A stretch of 64,000 nucleotides of DNA from an uncultured Gammaproteobacteria bacterium (GTDB lineage Bacteria; Pseudomonadota; Gammaproteobacteria; Eutrophobiales; Eutrophobiaceae), in NCBI GenBank assembly GCA_951812995.1, contig CATOTD010000005.1, positions 1 to 64,000 of the forward strand. The letters run 5' to 3'. A program made the translations under genes and the position numbers. Of the stretch, positions 10,772-19,934 are shown in pieces. The notes beneath the pieces are model-generated. The model ran no database searches. It saw only the letters and a program-made list of their open reading frames with translations, and was not told the DNA's origin. The first letter of the stretch is position 1. Every line of letters begins with the position of its first letter.

Positions 10772-11059
10772 TTATTCGATGACACCCATGACATCGTCTT
10801 CACGTAGCACGAGGTAATCCTCGCCACTGACCTTGACTTCAGTACCGGCGTACTTGCCAAATAACACTTTGTCACCTTTTTTAAGATCCAGCGCACGTAA
10901 TTCGCCGTTTTCCAGTAATTTGCCATTGCCTACAGCAATGACTTCACCTTCAACGGGTTTTTCTGTAGCTGAATCTGGAATAACAATCCCGCCTGGGGAT
11001 GTTTTTTCCTCTTCAACACGTTTCACAATCACACGATCATGTAATGGTCGGATATTCAT
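10772..11059 (-). CDS. groS: GroES, 10-kDa co-chaperonin
   Basis: 95 residues. It caps the GroEL chamber. [19 protein letters not shown], the mobile loop [12 protein letters not shown] and the C-terminal [14 protein letters not shown] are typical. I place the start at 11059, where a GAGGAGG box lies 9 nt upstream, rather than at the in-frame ATG 18 nt earlier, which would add MRRFIF and overlap the ribosome binding site. First gene of the heat-shock operon, behind a sigma-70-like promoter overlapped by CIRCE. Confidence 0.98.
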   Translation of the reverse strand: MNIRPLHDRVIVKRVEEEKTSPGGIVIPDSATEKPVEGEVIAVGNGKLLENGELRALDLKKGDKVLFGKYAGTEVKVSGEDYLVLREDDVMGVIE

Positions 11060-11111
11060 AAAGATAAACCTCCTCAATTCCTAACCTATTGATTGAGAGC
11101 CAACAGGATTA

Positions 11112-11138
11112 TTAGCACTCTTGTTTAACGAGTGCTAA
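11112..11138. promoter_or_regulatory. CIRCE operator (HrcA binding site)
   Basis: TTAGCACTC, nine bases, GAGTGCTAA: both arms match the CIRCE consensus perfectly. It lies about 50 bp upstream of groES and overlaps the -10 region and start point of its promoter, so HrcA repression of groESL is expected. The hrcA gene is not in the window. Confidence 0.96.
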
Positions 11139-11164
11139 TATAATTCAAAAAAAAATCCTGTCAA
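11137..11164 (-). promoter_or_regulatory. groES promoter, sigma-70 type
   Basis: On the minus strand TTGACA (11164-11159), a 16-nt spacer and TATATT (11142-11137). The -10 box abuts the first CIRCE arm. A heat-shock sigma-32 promoter is not obvious. Confidence 0.75.
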
Positions 11165-11279
11165 CACCAATTTATAAAATTTATGACGGATGGGTTATAA
11201 GAATGGATATTCCCCGTTCACATGACATGGACAACAAGCCCACGCGCCCTGATGGATGCGCACATAGCCGCTGGCAGAT

Positions 11280-11460
11280 TGGGGATCGTTGGGGGTTGGG
11301 CTGAGGTCGGCGGGGGTCGCTTGGGATCATTTTGGCTCGGCTTGAGTCGGGCGAGGGTCAGCTTGGGTCGCACGGGGATTACTTGAGGTTGGGCTGGGGT
11401 CGGCAGGGATCGCTTGGGATCATTTTGGCTCGGCTTGAGTCGGGCGAGGGTCAACGGGGT
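11280..11460. repeat. degenerate 5-bp-period GC-rich repeat tract
   Basis: Read on the minus strand, the tract falls into pentamers such as CGACC, CAACC and CAGCC. It also has a longer internal duplication: GGATCATTTTGGCTCGGCTT occurs at about 11323 and again about 11417, a 94-bp unit. It fills the gap between the groES promoter region and egtD. Related tracts lie at 18716, 21385, 26385 and 60520. Confidence 0.8.
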
Positions 11461-11482
11461 CGTTTATGTCACTTGCACAGTA

Positions 11483-12478
11483 TTACTTCGATGCCAGCAC
11501 TAAAGAGAAATAGGCATTCTCATCTTCGTAGTGGTTCGTAATTGAAAAACCAGCCGCTGTTAGCATCTTCTCAATGCCCGAATACGTGTATTTTTGACTG
11601 ACCTCAGTCAGTATGTCATCACCTTTATCAAAATGGATCGATGCACCTAGATCATCAATATGTATTTTTTGTTCGGAATCGGCCGTCAATCGCATCTCGA
11701 TTCTCTCCTTATCCGCATTAAATATCGCCGAGTGCGTAAACTCATCGGCATTAAAATTTGCATTCAACGCTCGATTCAACACATGCAATACATTCAAGTT
11801 AAATGCAGCGGTAACCCCCTGTGCATCGTTGTAGGCGGCCTCCAAGATATGATCTTTCTTGACACGATCAACGCCAATTAACAAATGATCGCGAGACCCC
11901 ATTGCGTTATAGACTTCTTTTATAAAGTCGCGCGCATGGGTGGTTTGTCCAAAATTACCGATGGTACTGCCGAGAAAAACAAACAAGTGCGCACCTTGTG
12001 TTACCGGTAAATTTCCCAAACCACCATGATAATCGCCCAATAACGGTTTCAGTTTCAGCCATTTGTATTCTTCGGCAAGTTTCTGCGCCGCATCGATCAG
12101 TGCTTCTTCACATACATCTAAGGGTGCATAAATACAGTGCTGAGCAGTCTCCTGACAAGCATCGAATAAGCGTCTTGTTTTTGTAGAATAACCACTCCCT
12201 AATTCAAGTATCTGATCCGGGTTTGTTTGCTTGATAATGGCAACCGCATGTTTGGATAAAAGATGATGTTCAGTCCGTGTCGGATAATATTCGGGTGTTG
12301 AACAGATCTGCTCAAATAACTCGGAACCGCGTTCATCATAAAAATATTTCGGCGATAAACTCCGCGGTGGTTGCAGTAAGGATGCACGCACATCGTCCAC
12401 CATGTCGGGGATTATTTGCGTGGGCATGATTGTCGTGCAGGCAATATCTGTCTGTTGAGTACCGTAATTAGTTTGCAT
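11483..12478 (-). CDS. egtD: L-histidine N-alpha-methyltransferase (ergothioneine biosynthesis)
   Basis: 331 residues. EgtD transfers three methyl groups from SAM to histidine to make hercynine, the first step to the thiol antioxidant ergothioneine. The family signature is clear: SLSPKYFYDERGSELFEQIC, the following STPEYYPTRTE, then the SAM-binding LELGSGYSTKTRRL, FLGSTIGNF, and VDRVKKDHILEAAYNDAQGV. The C-terminal EVSQKYTYSGIEKMLTAAGF is also typical. The start at 12478 gives the usual length. No EgtB-type sulfoxide synthase is adjacent, so the rest of the pathway must lie elsewhere, or the product is hercynine. Upstream is a divergent DNA-repair operon. Downstream is a pentamer-repeat tract. 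Confidence 0.92.
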   Translation of the reverse strand: MQTNYGTQQTDIACTTIMPTQIIPDMVDDVRASLLQPPRSLSPKYFYDERGSELFEQICSTPEYYPTRTEHHLLSKHAVAIIKQTNPDQILELGSGYSTKTRRLFDACQETAQHCIYAPLDVCEEALIDAAQKLAEEYKWLKLKPLLGDYHGGLGNLPVTQGAHLFVFLGSTIGNFGQTTHARDFIKEVYNAMGSRDHLLIGVDRVKKDHILEAAYNDAQGVTAAFNLNVLHVLNRALNANFNADEFTHSAIFNADKERIEMRLTADSEQKIHIDDLGASIHFDKGDDILTEVSQKYTYSGIEKMLTAAGFSITNHYEDENAYFSLVLASK

Positions 12479-12627
12479 GGGATTGTTCGCGTGTAGTGAG
12501 GTAATGTATCAGGCTGGGCTGGAAGGCTAACATTAGTCAGTTCATAATGTCAATGCGGATCCATAACAGAGCAGTCAGGCATTCATCCAATCCCAAATAA
12601 GATAACCAGGCAAGATAACCAGGCAAG

Positions 12628-15306
12628 ATGACCAAACAAGATAACAATTATCAAGGCATACATAACGGTCTCAGTGAATTACTAGCGTCTGGGGCGACAG
12701 TCATCACGCCCACACAGCGTCTGAGTCGTCACCTTCGTTATCAATTTGCGCAAGATAAGATCGCGCAGGGTAAAAAAACATGGCAAACACCAGATTGCCT
12801 GCCGTGGCTGGCCTGGTGTAAACGTAGTCTCGAATCACTTTTATTTTGCACGGACGATAAAGTCGTCTTGTTGAATCATCTCCAGCAACAATGGCTCTGG
12901 CAAGCGGTCATCAGGCGTTCAGAATACAAAGACCAACTATTACAAATAATCGCCACTGCGAGGCAAGCGGCACATGCGTATCAACTTTGTTATCAATGGG
13001 CTGTGCCGATCTTTCCAGAGGATGTCGATTTGTCTGAAGATGTCATTGCTTTTAAGCACTGGGCTGATGCCTACGAGCAAGAAAAACGCGCCAACGCCTG
13101 GCTGGATGATGCCGCATTACCAGACTACATCACGGCGCATATTGCCGAACTTAAAAGTACGATAAAGAAAATTGTTTTTTATGATTTTGACACACTGACT
13201 ACACAGCAACAAAAACTCCAAGAGGCCTGCGTTGCAACCGGTATTGCGGTTGAAGCACTTGATCCCATAAAAATAAATCGATCCATCAATATCAGCGTGC
13301 AAACCGATCAGCAAGCTGAAATCCGCGCGGCGGCGTGTTGGGCAAGGCAATCTCTGGCAGCAGACGGCAATGCCACGATAGGCATTATTGCACCTGATCC
13401 GAGCGGCCTGCGCGACAAGATTGAATATGCTTTTGCATCGGTATTGTCGCCACAGAAATGGCTTAAACCCAACGACTCTCAACATAAACCCTATGCAATC
13501 TCAGTGGGCAAACCGCTGGCTGGCTACCCCATGATTTATACGGCGATGAATCTGCTGGCCTTGGGCAAACGTCAGGTTTCAATCCATACGCTGAGCGCCT
13601 TATTGCATTCGCCGTTTATAACTGGTGCCGCAGAATCTGCCAAACGCGCAAACTTTGATGCGGCACTCCGGCAGGCTGGAGAACAACAACTGCGCTTTAC
13701 AACGCTGTATGAGATCGCAGAAAAGCGTTGCCGGGCACATGAACAATGCAAGCTATTCATGCAATTATTAAAACGATTTGAGCGTTCGTTACCGCATCAT
13801 GCCAAACAACAAACATTACGCGCCTGGGCGCTATGTTTTTCTGCCTGGTTGGCCGACTTCGGTTGGCCTGGTGAGCGCAAACTCAATAGCGAGGAACATC
13901 AAACCTTACAAGCATGGCAATCCGCATTAACGCAGTTAGCAAGCCTGGATGACTTGGCACAACCTGTGCGTTTTAGCGTGGCATTATCGCAGTTGAACAG
14001 TTTATTAGCCGCAACGCAGTTTCAGCCAGAAACAACAGAAACGCCGATTCAAATTCTGGGCATGACGGCAACGGCCGGTATGCAGTTTGACTATCTTTGG
14101 GTAATGGCCATGCAAGATGATAACTGGCCCACATTAAAGCCTCCCAATGCCTTCATCCCCATTGCCTGTCAACGTGATTGTAATATGCCTCTGGCCAGTG
14201 CTGAGGCGCAACTGCGACTGGCAAAACAGATCACGGAGAAACTGGCTGCATCGGCAAAGCAGGTTGTGTTTAGTTATGCGCAACAGGACGGTGATCGCAT
14301 CTGTAGACCCAGTCCGTTAATCAAGTTTGATCGCGCAGTGCCAGATCGCAGTGAGACACAATGCGTAGACTATAAAGAGACGTTGCTTGCCGCATCCGAT
14401 CTGGAAACCTTTGTCGATATTACGGCACCGCGGATTACAGCGGGTCAAACTGTCAGGGGCGGGAGTACCTTATTTAAGGATCAATCAAACTGCCCATTCA
14501 AAGCCTTTGCGCGCCATCGCTTACATGCAAAATCCTTGCATGATAGTGATATTGGTTTAAGTGCGGTTGACCGTGGCAATTTGGTACATCATGCCATGCA
14601 ATTACTATGGCAACGCTTGCAGACATCCGACAATCAGGCGTATCGATCAGATACAGTGCTGACAAAGGTCATCCGTGCCGTCGTCGAGGAGGCGATCAAA
14701 CAACAAGTCGCGGAACAACCCGAAACCTTTACGGCGCGTTTTACCATGCTGGAACAAGAGCGGCTCGAACAACTATTAAACGAATGGTTGCTGATCGAGA
14801 AAAACCGCAATGCTTTTAAGGTCATCGCAACCGAAGCGCGGCAACGTGTATTGTTTCAGGGTATCGAATTACATCTGTGTGTCGACCGTATTGATGAATT
14901 GCCAGATGGCAGTCGCGTCATCATTGATTATAAAACCGGTACTGTTAATAAGCATGATTGGGAGTCAGATAATCCCCGCGACCCGCAACTGCCGCTCTAT
15001 GCTGTCACGAGTCCGCAAACGGTCGCTGCCATCGCTTTTGCGCGTATAAAAAGAGGGGCCTCAGCTTTTATCGGGCAAGCCGCTGATGAGGATATATTGC
15101 CGGAGATAAGCCCCGATCGTGATTACGCATGGCAAGACCGATTTGATCATTGGCGACAAGTCTTGACCCGGCTGGCCGATGAGTTTCAGAACGGTAGGGC
15201 GATTGTTGAGCCGACGACAACGGCCTGTCGTTATTGTGATCTACATGCACTTTGCCGAATTTATGAGCGCGTAGAAAGCGCGGATGAGGATACGCCCGAT
15301 GCCTAA
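12628..15306 (+). CDS. AddB-like PD-(D/E)XK nuclease (probable DNA repair protein)
   Basis: 892 residues. This is the nuclease half of a two-gene helicase-nuclease pair functionally akin to AddAB/RecBCD, acting on double-strand ends. The N-terminal two thirds is a degenerate UvrD-like helicase fold (no good Walker A). The C-terminal nuclease carries LCVDRIDELPDG and VIIDYKTGTVNKHDW, giving the catalytic D767-Y-K769. Four cysteines that can hold an Fe-S cluster are placed as in AddB: one in DQSNCPFKAFARHR (C622) and three in ACRYCDLHALCRI (C867, C870, C876). The start follows a duplicated GATAACCAGGCAA motif and there is only a weak Shine-Dalgarno. The stop overlaps the next start, so the two genes are translationally coupled. 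Confidence 0.9.
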   Translation: MTKQDNNYQGIHNGLSELLASGATVITPTQRLSRHLRYQFAQDKIAQGKKTWQTPDCLPWLAWCKRSLESLLFCTDDKVVLLNHLQQQWLWQAVIRRSEYKDQLLQIIATARQAAHAYQLCYQWAVPIFPEDVDLSEDVIAFKHWADAYEQEKRANAWLDDAALPDYITAHIAELKSTIKKIVFYDFDTLTTQQQKLQEACVATGIAVEALDPIKINRSINISVQTDQQAEIRAAACWARQSLAADGNATIGIIAPDPSGLRDKIEYAFASVLSPQKWLKPNDSQHKPYAISVGKPLAGYPMIYTAMNLLALGKRQVSIHTLSALLHSPFITGAAESAKRANFDAALRQAGEQQLRFTTLYEIAEKRCRAHEQCKLFMQLLKRFERSLPHHAKQQTLRAWALCFSAWLADFGWPGERKLNSEEHQTLQAWQSALTQLASLDDLAQPVRFSVALSQLNSLLAATQFQPETTETPIQILGMTATAGMQFDYLWVMAMQDDNWPTLKPPNAFIPIACQRDCNMPLASAEAQLRLAKQITEKLAASAKQVVFSYAQQDGDRICRPSPLIKFDRAVPDRSETQCVDYKETLLAASDLETFVDITAPRITAGQTVRGGSTLFKDQSNCPFKAFARHRLHAKSLHDSDIGLSAVDRGNLVHHAMQLLWQRLQTSDNQAYRSDTVLTKVIRAVVEEAIKQQVAEQPETFTARFTMLEQERLEQLLNEWLLIEKNRNAFKVIATEARQRVLFQGIELHLCVDRIDELPDGSRVIIDYKTGTVNKHDWESDNPRDPQLPLYAVTSPQTVAAIAFARIKRGASAFIGQAADEDILPEISPDRDYAWQDRFDHWRQVLTRLADEFQNGRAIVEPTTTACRYCDLHALCRIYERVESADEDTPDA

Positions 15307-18300
15307 CCCCATCGTTGATAGCGACGCAAGACGGGCAGCACTGGCACCGGATCAATCTTTTATCATCCAGGCACCCGCAGGCTCCGGTAAAACCGGCTTA
15401 TTGATACAACGTTATCTAAGGTTGTTGGCATTGGTTGACGCGCCAGAAGAGATCATCGCGATCACCTTTACCCGCAAGGCAGCGGCCGAGATGCAAAGCC
15501 GGATCCTGGCGGCTCTCAACCAGGCCGCAAACAATCCTGGCGCCCCCAGCTTGGAACATGACAACATCACCTTTGAGTTGGCCACTGCCGCATTGCAACG
15601 CGATCAGGCAAAGGCCTGGCAGATCATTGATAATCCCAGTCGCTTGCGCGTACAAACGATAGACTCACTCTGTGCCTATTTAACCCGCCAGATGCCAATG
15701 CTGGCGCGCTTGGGTACGCAGCCAGAAACGTTGGAAGATGCCGAGCCGCTCTATCAACAAGCCGCGATTAAGACACTGGCGGAGCTGGAGAGTGGGGCGG
15801 TTTGGTCAGCGTCGGTCGCGGCGCTTATCCTCTATATGGATAACGATCTGCCACGCTTGAAAACGCTGATCGTCGATATGCTAAAAAAACGCGATCAATG
15901 GCTGGCCTATGTCGTACAGGCACATGATCGCAATGATATGGAGCAGGCATTGACACGCCTGGTAGAAGCGCAATTAAGCCGCACCGCCGCATTGTTTCCA
16001 AAAGCGCATGCAAGCGAACTGTTGGCGCTACTCCAGTTTGCTGCAAACAATCTGATCAAGACGGAACCGGATCATCCTGTTGCAGCATGCCTATCAATAG
16101 CGGCCATGCCAGACAGTCAAATAGGCAGCCTTGATCACTGGCGTGGGATAGCCGAGCTGTTGTTGACCCGCGCCGGCACCTGGCGCAAGCAACATACAAT
16201 CAAAAATGGCTTCCCGCCAGCCAGTGGCAACACGCCGGAAGCAGTTGCACGAGCACAGAAGAAAGAACAAATACAAGCCTTATTGGGCGTATTACAAACA
16301 GTTGATGGCTTGCAACACAGTTTGGCGGCGATTAACACCCTGCCGCCCATCTGTTATACCGATGCGGAATGGTCTATTGTCAATGCCACCTGCGAGTTAC
16401 TCAAACTTGCCGCCGCACAATTACGCGTGATCTTTGCCGAACGCAACCAAATGGATTTTATTGGCATCGCCGAATCCGCAGTGCAGGCGTTGGGCCAGGA
16501 CGCGGCACCAACCGAGCTGGCCTTGCAACTTGACTACCAGATTAAACATTTGCTGGTAGATGAATATCAGGATATTTCAGTCAACCAATATCGTCTGCTG
16601 CAAAGTTTAACGCGGGAATGGTCTATGGACGATGGTCGGAGTTTGTTTCTGGTGGGAGATCCGATGCAATCCATCTATCGTTTTCGTGAGGCCGAAGTCG
16701 GCTTGTTTATTAAAACATTTCATGATGCGGCGCTCGGTAATATGCCGCTCCAGGCATTGCGTCTTAGTGTCAACTTCCGTTCGCAGTCGGGTCTGGTCGA
16801 TTGGGTCAACGACAGTTTCAGCAGTATTTTTCCACAACAGGACGATCTGCTAACCGGTGCCGTATCCTATAACAACGCGACAGCGTTCGCTAAGGCAACA
16901 GCCAATGATAATGTCAAAATTCATCCATGCTATGGCCGTGTTGATACAAAAGAAGCACAGCAGGTTGTCGAGATTATGCAGGAAATTAAACAGGGCAACC
17001 CGGACGACACGATTGCCGTACTGGTGCGGAGTCGATCGCATCTGATCCAGATCGTGCCGGCCCTGCGGCAGGCGCAGATTGCTTTTAAGGCGATAGATAT
17101 TGAAAGTCTGGGGGCGCAAGCGGCGATTCAGGATCTGCTTGCTTTAACCTGTGCTTTTCTGTCCGAGGCCGATCGTGTGGCCTGGTTGGCGTGTCTGCGT
17201 GCGCCTTGGTGTGGTTTGACGCTGGCATCCTTGCACAGACTGTGCGACCAAAATAAACATAAAACCATCTGGGAGTGCCTCTCGGATCAAGCGCTAGTCA
17301 AACAGTTGCAGCCGGAACAGCAAACACGGTTGCAAAAATTCAAGTCGATTTACGCGACGATCTTGCAACAGCGGCAACGCTTGCCCATACGTGATGCAAT
17401 CGAATCTTTCTGGCTCCAGCTCGGTGGCCCGGCCACCTTGTCGAATAAAACGGATCTGGAGAATTGTTTAAGCTATCTTGCCTTGCTCGAAACCCTGGAT
17501 CAAGGGAGTTCAATAGAAACCTTACAAACACTCGTCGACGCAGTGGATCAGTTATATGCCGCGCCGGATTTAAAGGCCGATAATCAAATACAGGTGATGA
17601 CCATACACAAGGCCAAAGGTCTGGAGTTTGATCATGTCATCCTGCCCGGCTTGGGTCGTTCGCCGCGTTCTGATCAAGGCGCGTTGCTGGTTTGGTTATT
17701 GCGCCAACGCGAAGAGGAGCACGCAGAGCTTATCCTCGCGCCCATCCGCGCAGCAGGCGACAGCCAGGCCCCGATCTATGATTACATTCATAATACGGAT
17801 AAAACCAAGCAACGCCATGAAGACGCACGACTGCTGTATGTTGCAATAACGCGCACACGGAAGACTTGTCACCTCATCGGCCATGTGCGTGTGCAAGCAT
17901 CGCGCGGCGAGCTTGGCTGTGTGCCGCAAAATCGTTCCTTGCTTGCGCACCTGTGGCCGCGGGTGCAGATGATCTACGAACAACATAAGCCCGCGCAGAT
18001 AGCGCCAAGCGAAACAGAATCGGAACTTGTGCCCAATCAAGCAACAAAGCGTCTGCGCAAAGGTTGGCAACCGCCGCCACTACCGGCGGGTGTGGCGGTG
18101 CGGCAAACACTCAGTGATGAAGCTGGCGAGGCGCCGGCCTTGATCGAATTTGAATGGGCCGGAGAGATCATTAAGCATGTCGGCTCAGTGACGCACCGCG
18201 CGATTCAGCGCATTGCCGAAGAGGGTCTCGCGCAGTGGACGCAAGCACGTATTCAGGCCGAACGGGTCGGCTTTGGGTATGCGTTGCAACAACTCGGTGT

Positions 18301-18700
18301 GCCCGAAGGCGAACGTCCCGAGGCGGTGCAGCGTGTACTGACAGCGTTGCGCAACATGGTGCATGATGAACGCGGGCAATGGATACTGTCGGTGGCACAT
18401 CAGCAGCAACGCAATGAATATCCGATCAGCGGCATGCTTAACGATAAATTAACCCATGTGATCCTGGATCGGACTTTTATTGATGCGGCGGGGTGTCGTT
18501 GGATTATCGATTACAAACTCAGTCGCCACGAAGGTGCAAATCGCGATGCGTTTTTAGATCGTGAACAAGAGCGCTATCGGGCGCAAATGGAAAAGTATGG
18601 CAGCTTGATGAAACAATTCGCAGACCCTGCGATAAACCAAAATATAAGGCTGGGTTTATATTTTCCCTTATTAAAGGGTTGGCGGGAGTGGCGTTGTTGA
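15299..18700 (+). CDS. UvrD/REP-family helicase-nuclease (AddA-like)
   Basis: 1,133 residues, an ATP-dependent DNA end-processing helicase. Motifs in order: Walker A APAGSGKTGLL (about residue 25), Ia ITFTRKAAAEM, Walker B LLVDEYQDISVNQYRLL (about 420), III LVGDPMQSIYRFREAE, IV LSVNFRSQSGLVDW, V VMTIHKAKGLEFDHVILPG (about 765), and VI LLYVAITRTRKTCHLI. The C-terminus has WIIDYKLSRHEG and a following REQERYRAQMEKYG, a RecB-type nuclease domain. I use the ATG at 15299 because AGGA lies 8 nt upstream and it overlaps the stop of the upstream nuclease. An in-frame ATG at 15284 is the alternative. The pair probably replaces or supplements RecBCD. Confidence 0.92.
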   Translation: MPNPIVDSDARRAALAPDQSFIIQAPAGSGKTGLLIQRYLRLLALVDAPEEIIAITFTRKAAAEMQSRILAALNQAANNPGAPSLEHDNITFELATAALQRDQAKAWQIIDNPSRLRVQTIDSLCAYLTRQMPMLARLGTQPETLEDAEPLYQQAAIKTLAELESGAVWSASVAALILYMDNDLPRLKTLIVDMLKKRDQWLAYVVQAHDRNDMEQALTRLVEAQLSRTAALFPKAHASELLALLQFAANNLIKTEPDHPVAACLSIAAMPDSQIGSLDHWRGIAELLLTRAGTWRKQHTIKNGFPPASGNTPEAVARAQKKEQIQALLGVLQTVDGLQHSLAAINTLPPICYTDAEWSIVNATCELLKLAAAQLRVIFAERNQMDFIGIAESAVQALGQDAAPTELALQLDYQIKHLLVDEYQDISVNQYRLLQSLTREWSMDDGRSLFLVGDPMQSIYRFREAEVGLFIKTFHDAALGNMPLQALRLSVNFRSQSGLVDWVNDSFSSIFPQQDDLLTGAVSYNNATAFAKATANDNVKIHPCYGRVDTKEAQQVVEIMQEIKQGNPDDTIAVLVRSRSHLIQIVPALRQAQIAFKAIDIESLGAQAAIQDLLALTCAFLSEADRVAWLACLRAPWCGLTLASLHRLCDQNKHKTIWECLSDQALVKQLQPEQQTRLQKFKSIYATILQQRQRLPIRDAIESFWLQLGGPATLSNKTDLENCLSYLALLETLDQGSSIETLQTLVDAVDQLYAAPDLKADNQIQVMTIHKAKGLEFDHVILPGLGRSPRSDQGALLVWLLRQREEEHAELILAPIRAAGDSQAPIYDYIHNTDKTKQRHEDARLLYVAITRTRKTCHLIGHVRVQASRGELGCVPQNRSLLAHLWPRVQMIYEQHKPAQIAPSETESELVPNQATKRLRKGWQPPPLPAGVAVRQTLSDEAGEAPALIEFEWAGEIIKHVGSVTHRAIQRIAEEGLAQWTQARIQAERVGFGYALQQLGVPEGERPEAVQRVLTALRNMVHDERGQWILSVAHQQQRNEYPISGMLNDKLTHVILDRTFIDAAGCRWIIDYKLSRHEGANRDAFLDREQERYRAQMEKYGSLMKQFADPAINQNIRLGLYFPLLKGWREWRC

Positions 18701-18715
18701 TCAAAGTGCTTGATG

Positions 18716-18862
18716 CCTGACCCGATCACGCTCCGCCCGATCCAACTCAGCCCAACTCGACTTATCTCATCTCAATTCGATCACGCTTGGCTCAGCTTGG
18801 CCCCGCCATGCTTGACCCGACCCAACCCCGCTTCGCTCAGACTGACTCAACCCAGCGCATCT
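18716..18862. repeat. degenerate 5-bp-period GC-rich repeat tract
   Basis: The plus strand parses into pentamers ending in C or T (CGATC CAACT CAGCC CAACT CGACT and so on). A distal block CCAACCCCGCTTCGCT plus CAGACTGACTCA is shared almost exactly with 21535-21580. It fills the gap between the helicase and the nonulosonate cassette. Confidence 0.8.
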
Positions 18863-19022
18863 CATAATGGGTGTTGAACCTGGTTATTATTGATGTTGCC
18901 ATTAGCTATTTGGTGTATTAATATACCGCTGGACTTGGATAGCCCGTATCATGATGTTGGGAGCATCCAGTCATTTATTACCTGCTCTTTTTATATTGTT
19001 GCTTTGCTTTTTATGTTCGGAT

Positions 19023-19919
19023 ATGGACTCTATAGCTTACAAAAAACCAAAGGTTATTGCCGAGATCGGATGCAATCACAAAGGTGATTTTGCACTTGCC
19101 AAGCAGATGGTTTCTGTTGCGGCCTCTTTTTGCGATGTAGATGTCGTAAAATTCCAGAAACGCAATTCGCGCGAACTGCTGAGTGCTGAAGCATATGTAG
19201 CACCGCATCCGAATCCGCAAAACGCTTACGGGGATACTTACGGTGCTCATCGGGAATTTCTTGAGTTTACAATCGAACAGCACCAAGAGCTCGCTACCTA
19301 TTGCAAGGAACTGGATGTTGAATACAGCACGTCTGTATGGGATATGACATCAGCCCGCGACATTGCCAGATTGGATATTAATTTTGTAAAAATTCCATCT
19401 GCCTCCAATTTGATGTTCACAATGCTTGGCTATCTCTGTGATCATTTTCACGGAAAAATTCACTTATCATTGGGCATGACCACACGTTTAGAAGAAGAAA
19501 AGATTATCAAATTTTTTGAAGATAAGGCGCGTGCCAACGATCTCATCTTATATGCCTGTACTTCGGGTTACCCGATCACATTCGATGAATTGTGTTTATT
19601 GGAGATCAGCAGAATTACCGATGCTTATAAAAATATCGTCTCTGATATAGGGTTTTCTGGACATCACCTTGGTATTGCGGCAGATATTGCAGCTTTGGCA
19701 TTGGGTGCAAGTTGGATTGAACGTCACTTTACATTGGACCGAACATGGAAGGGAACAGACCATGCAGCGTCACTGGAACCCGATGGGATGAGGAAACTCG
19801 TCCGTGATTTACGCAATGTACACAAAGCACTGAGCACAAAACCGAGCGATATTCTTGAAATTGAGCGACCACAACGCGAAAAATTGAAGTCCGTAGAAAA
19901 AAGCATCAGTTCCGCATAG
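19023..19919 (+). CDS. NeuB-family nonulosonic acid synthase (sialic acid/KDN type)
   Basis: 298 residues from the ATG at 19023. An earlier in-frame ATG at 18951 would add a hydrophobic 24-residue stretch unlike the family and is less likely. The enzyme condenses phosphoenolpyruvate with a hexose or its phosphate. Family marks are KPKVIAEIGCNHKGD at the start, VKFQKRNSRELL, IPSASNLMF, SLGMTTRLEEEKI, YACTSGYPI and the ALGASWIERHFTLDRTWKGT segment, including the GFSGHHLG loop. The usual C-terminal antifreeze-like (SAF) domain of about 60 residues is absent: the protein stops at KLKSVEKSISSA. This short form is seen in some KDN-type synthases. It is 15 bp upstream of a fused cytidylyltransferase-phosphatase, so the two make a CMP-activated nonulosonate. 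Confidence 0.85.
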   Translation: MDSIAYKKPKVIAEIGCNHKGDFALAKQMVSVAASFCDVDVVKFQKRNSRELLSAEAYVAPHPNPQNAYGDTYGAHREFLEFTIEQHQELATYCKELDVEYSTSVWDMTSARDIARLDINFVKIPSASNLMFTMLGYLCDHFHGKIHLSLGMTTRLEEEKIIKFFEDKARANDLILYACTSGYPITFDELCLLEISRITDAYKNIVSDIGFSGHHLGIAADIAALALGASWIERHFTLDRTWKGTDHAASLEPDGMRKLVRDLRNVHKALSTKPSDILEIERPQREKLKSVEKSISSA

Positions 19920-19934
19920 GTAGCCCGTAAAAAT

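Noticed and set aside
11218..11454. Repeated-peptide reading frame (TLARLKPSQNDPKR twice) across the pentamer tract
   Set aside because: It arises from the 94-bp DNA duplication in non-coding repeat DNA. There is no ribosome binding site, and the other tracts do not keep a frame.
18951..19022. N-terminal hydrophobic extension of the NeuB-like protein as a signal peptide
   Set aside because: The family is cytoplasmic and starts at the KPKVIAEIG stretch. The extension lacks a ribosome binding site and is probably untranslated.
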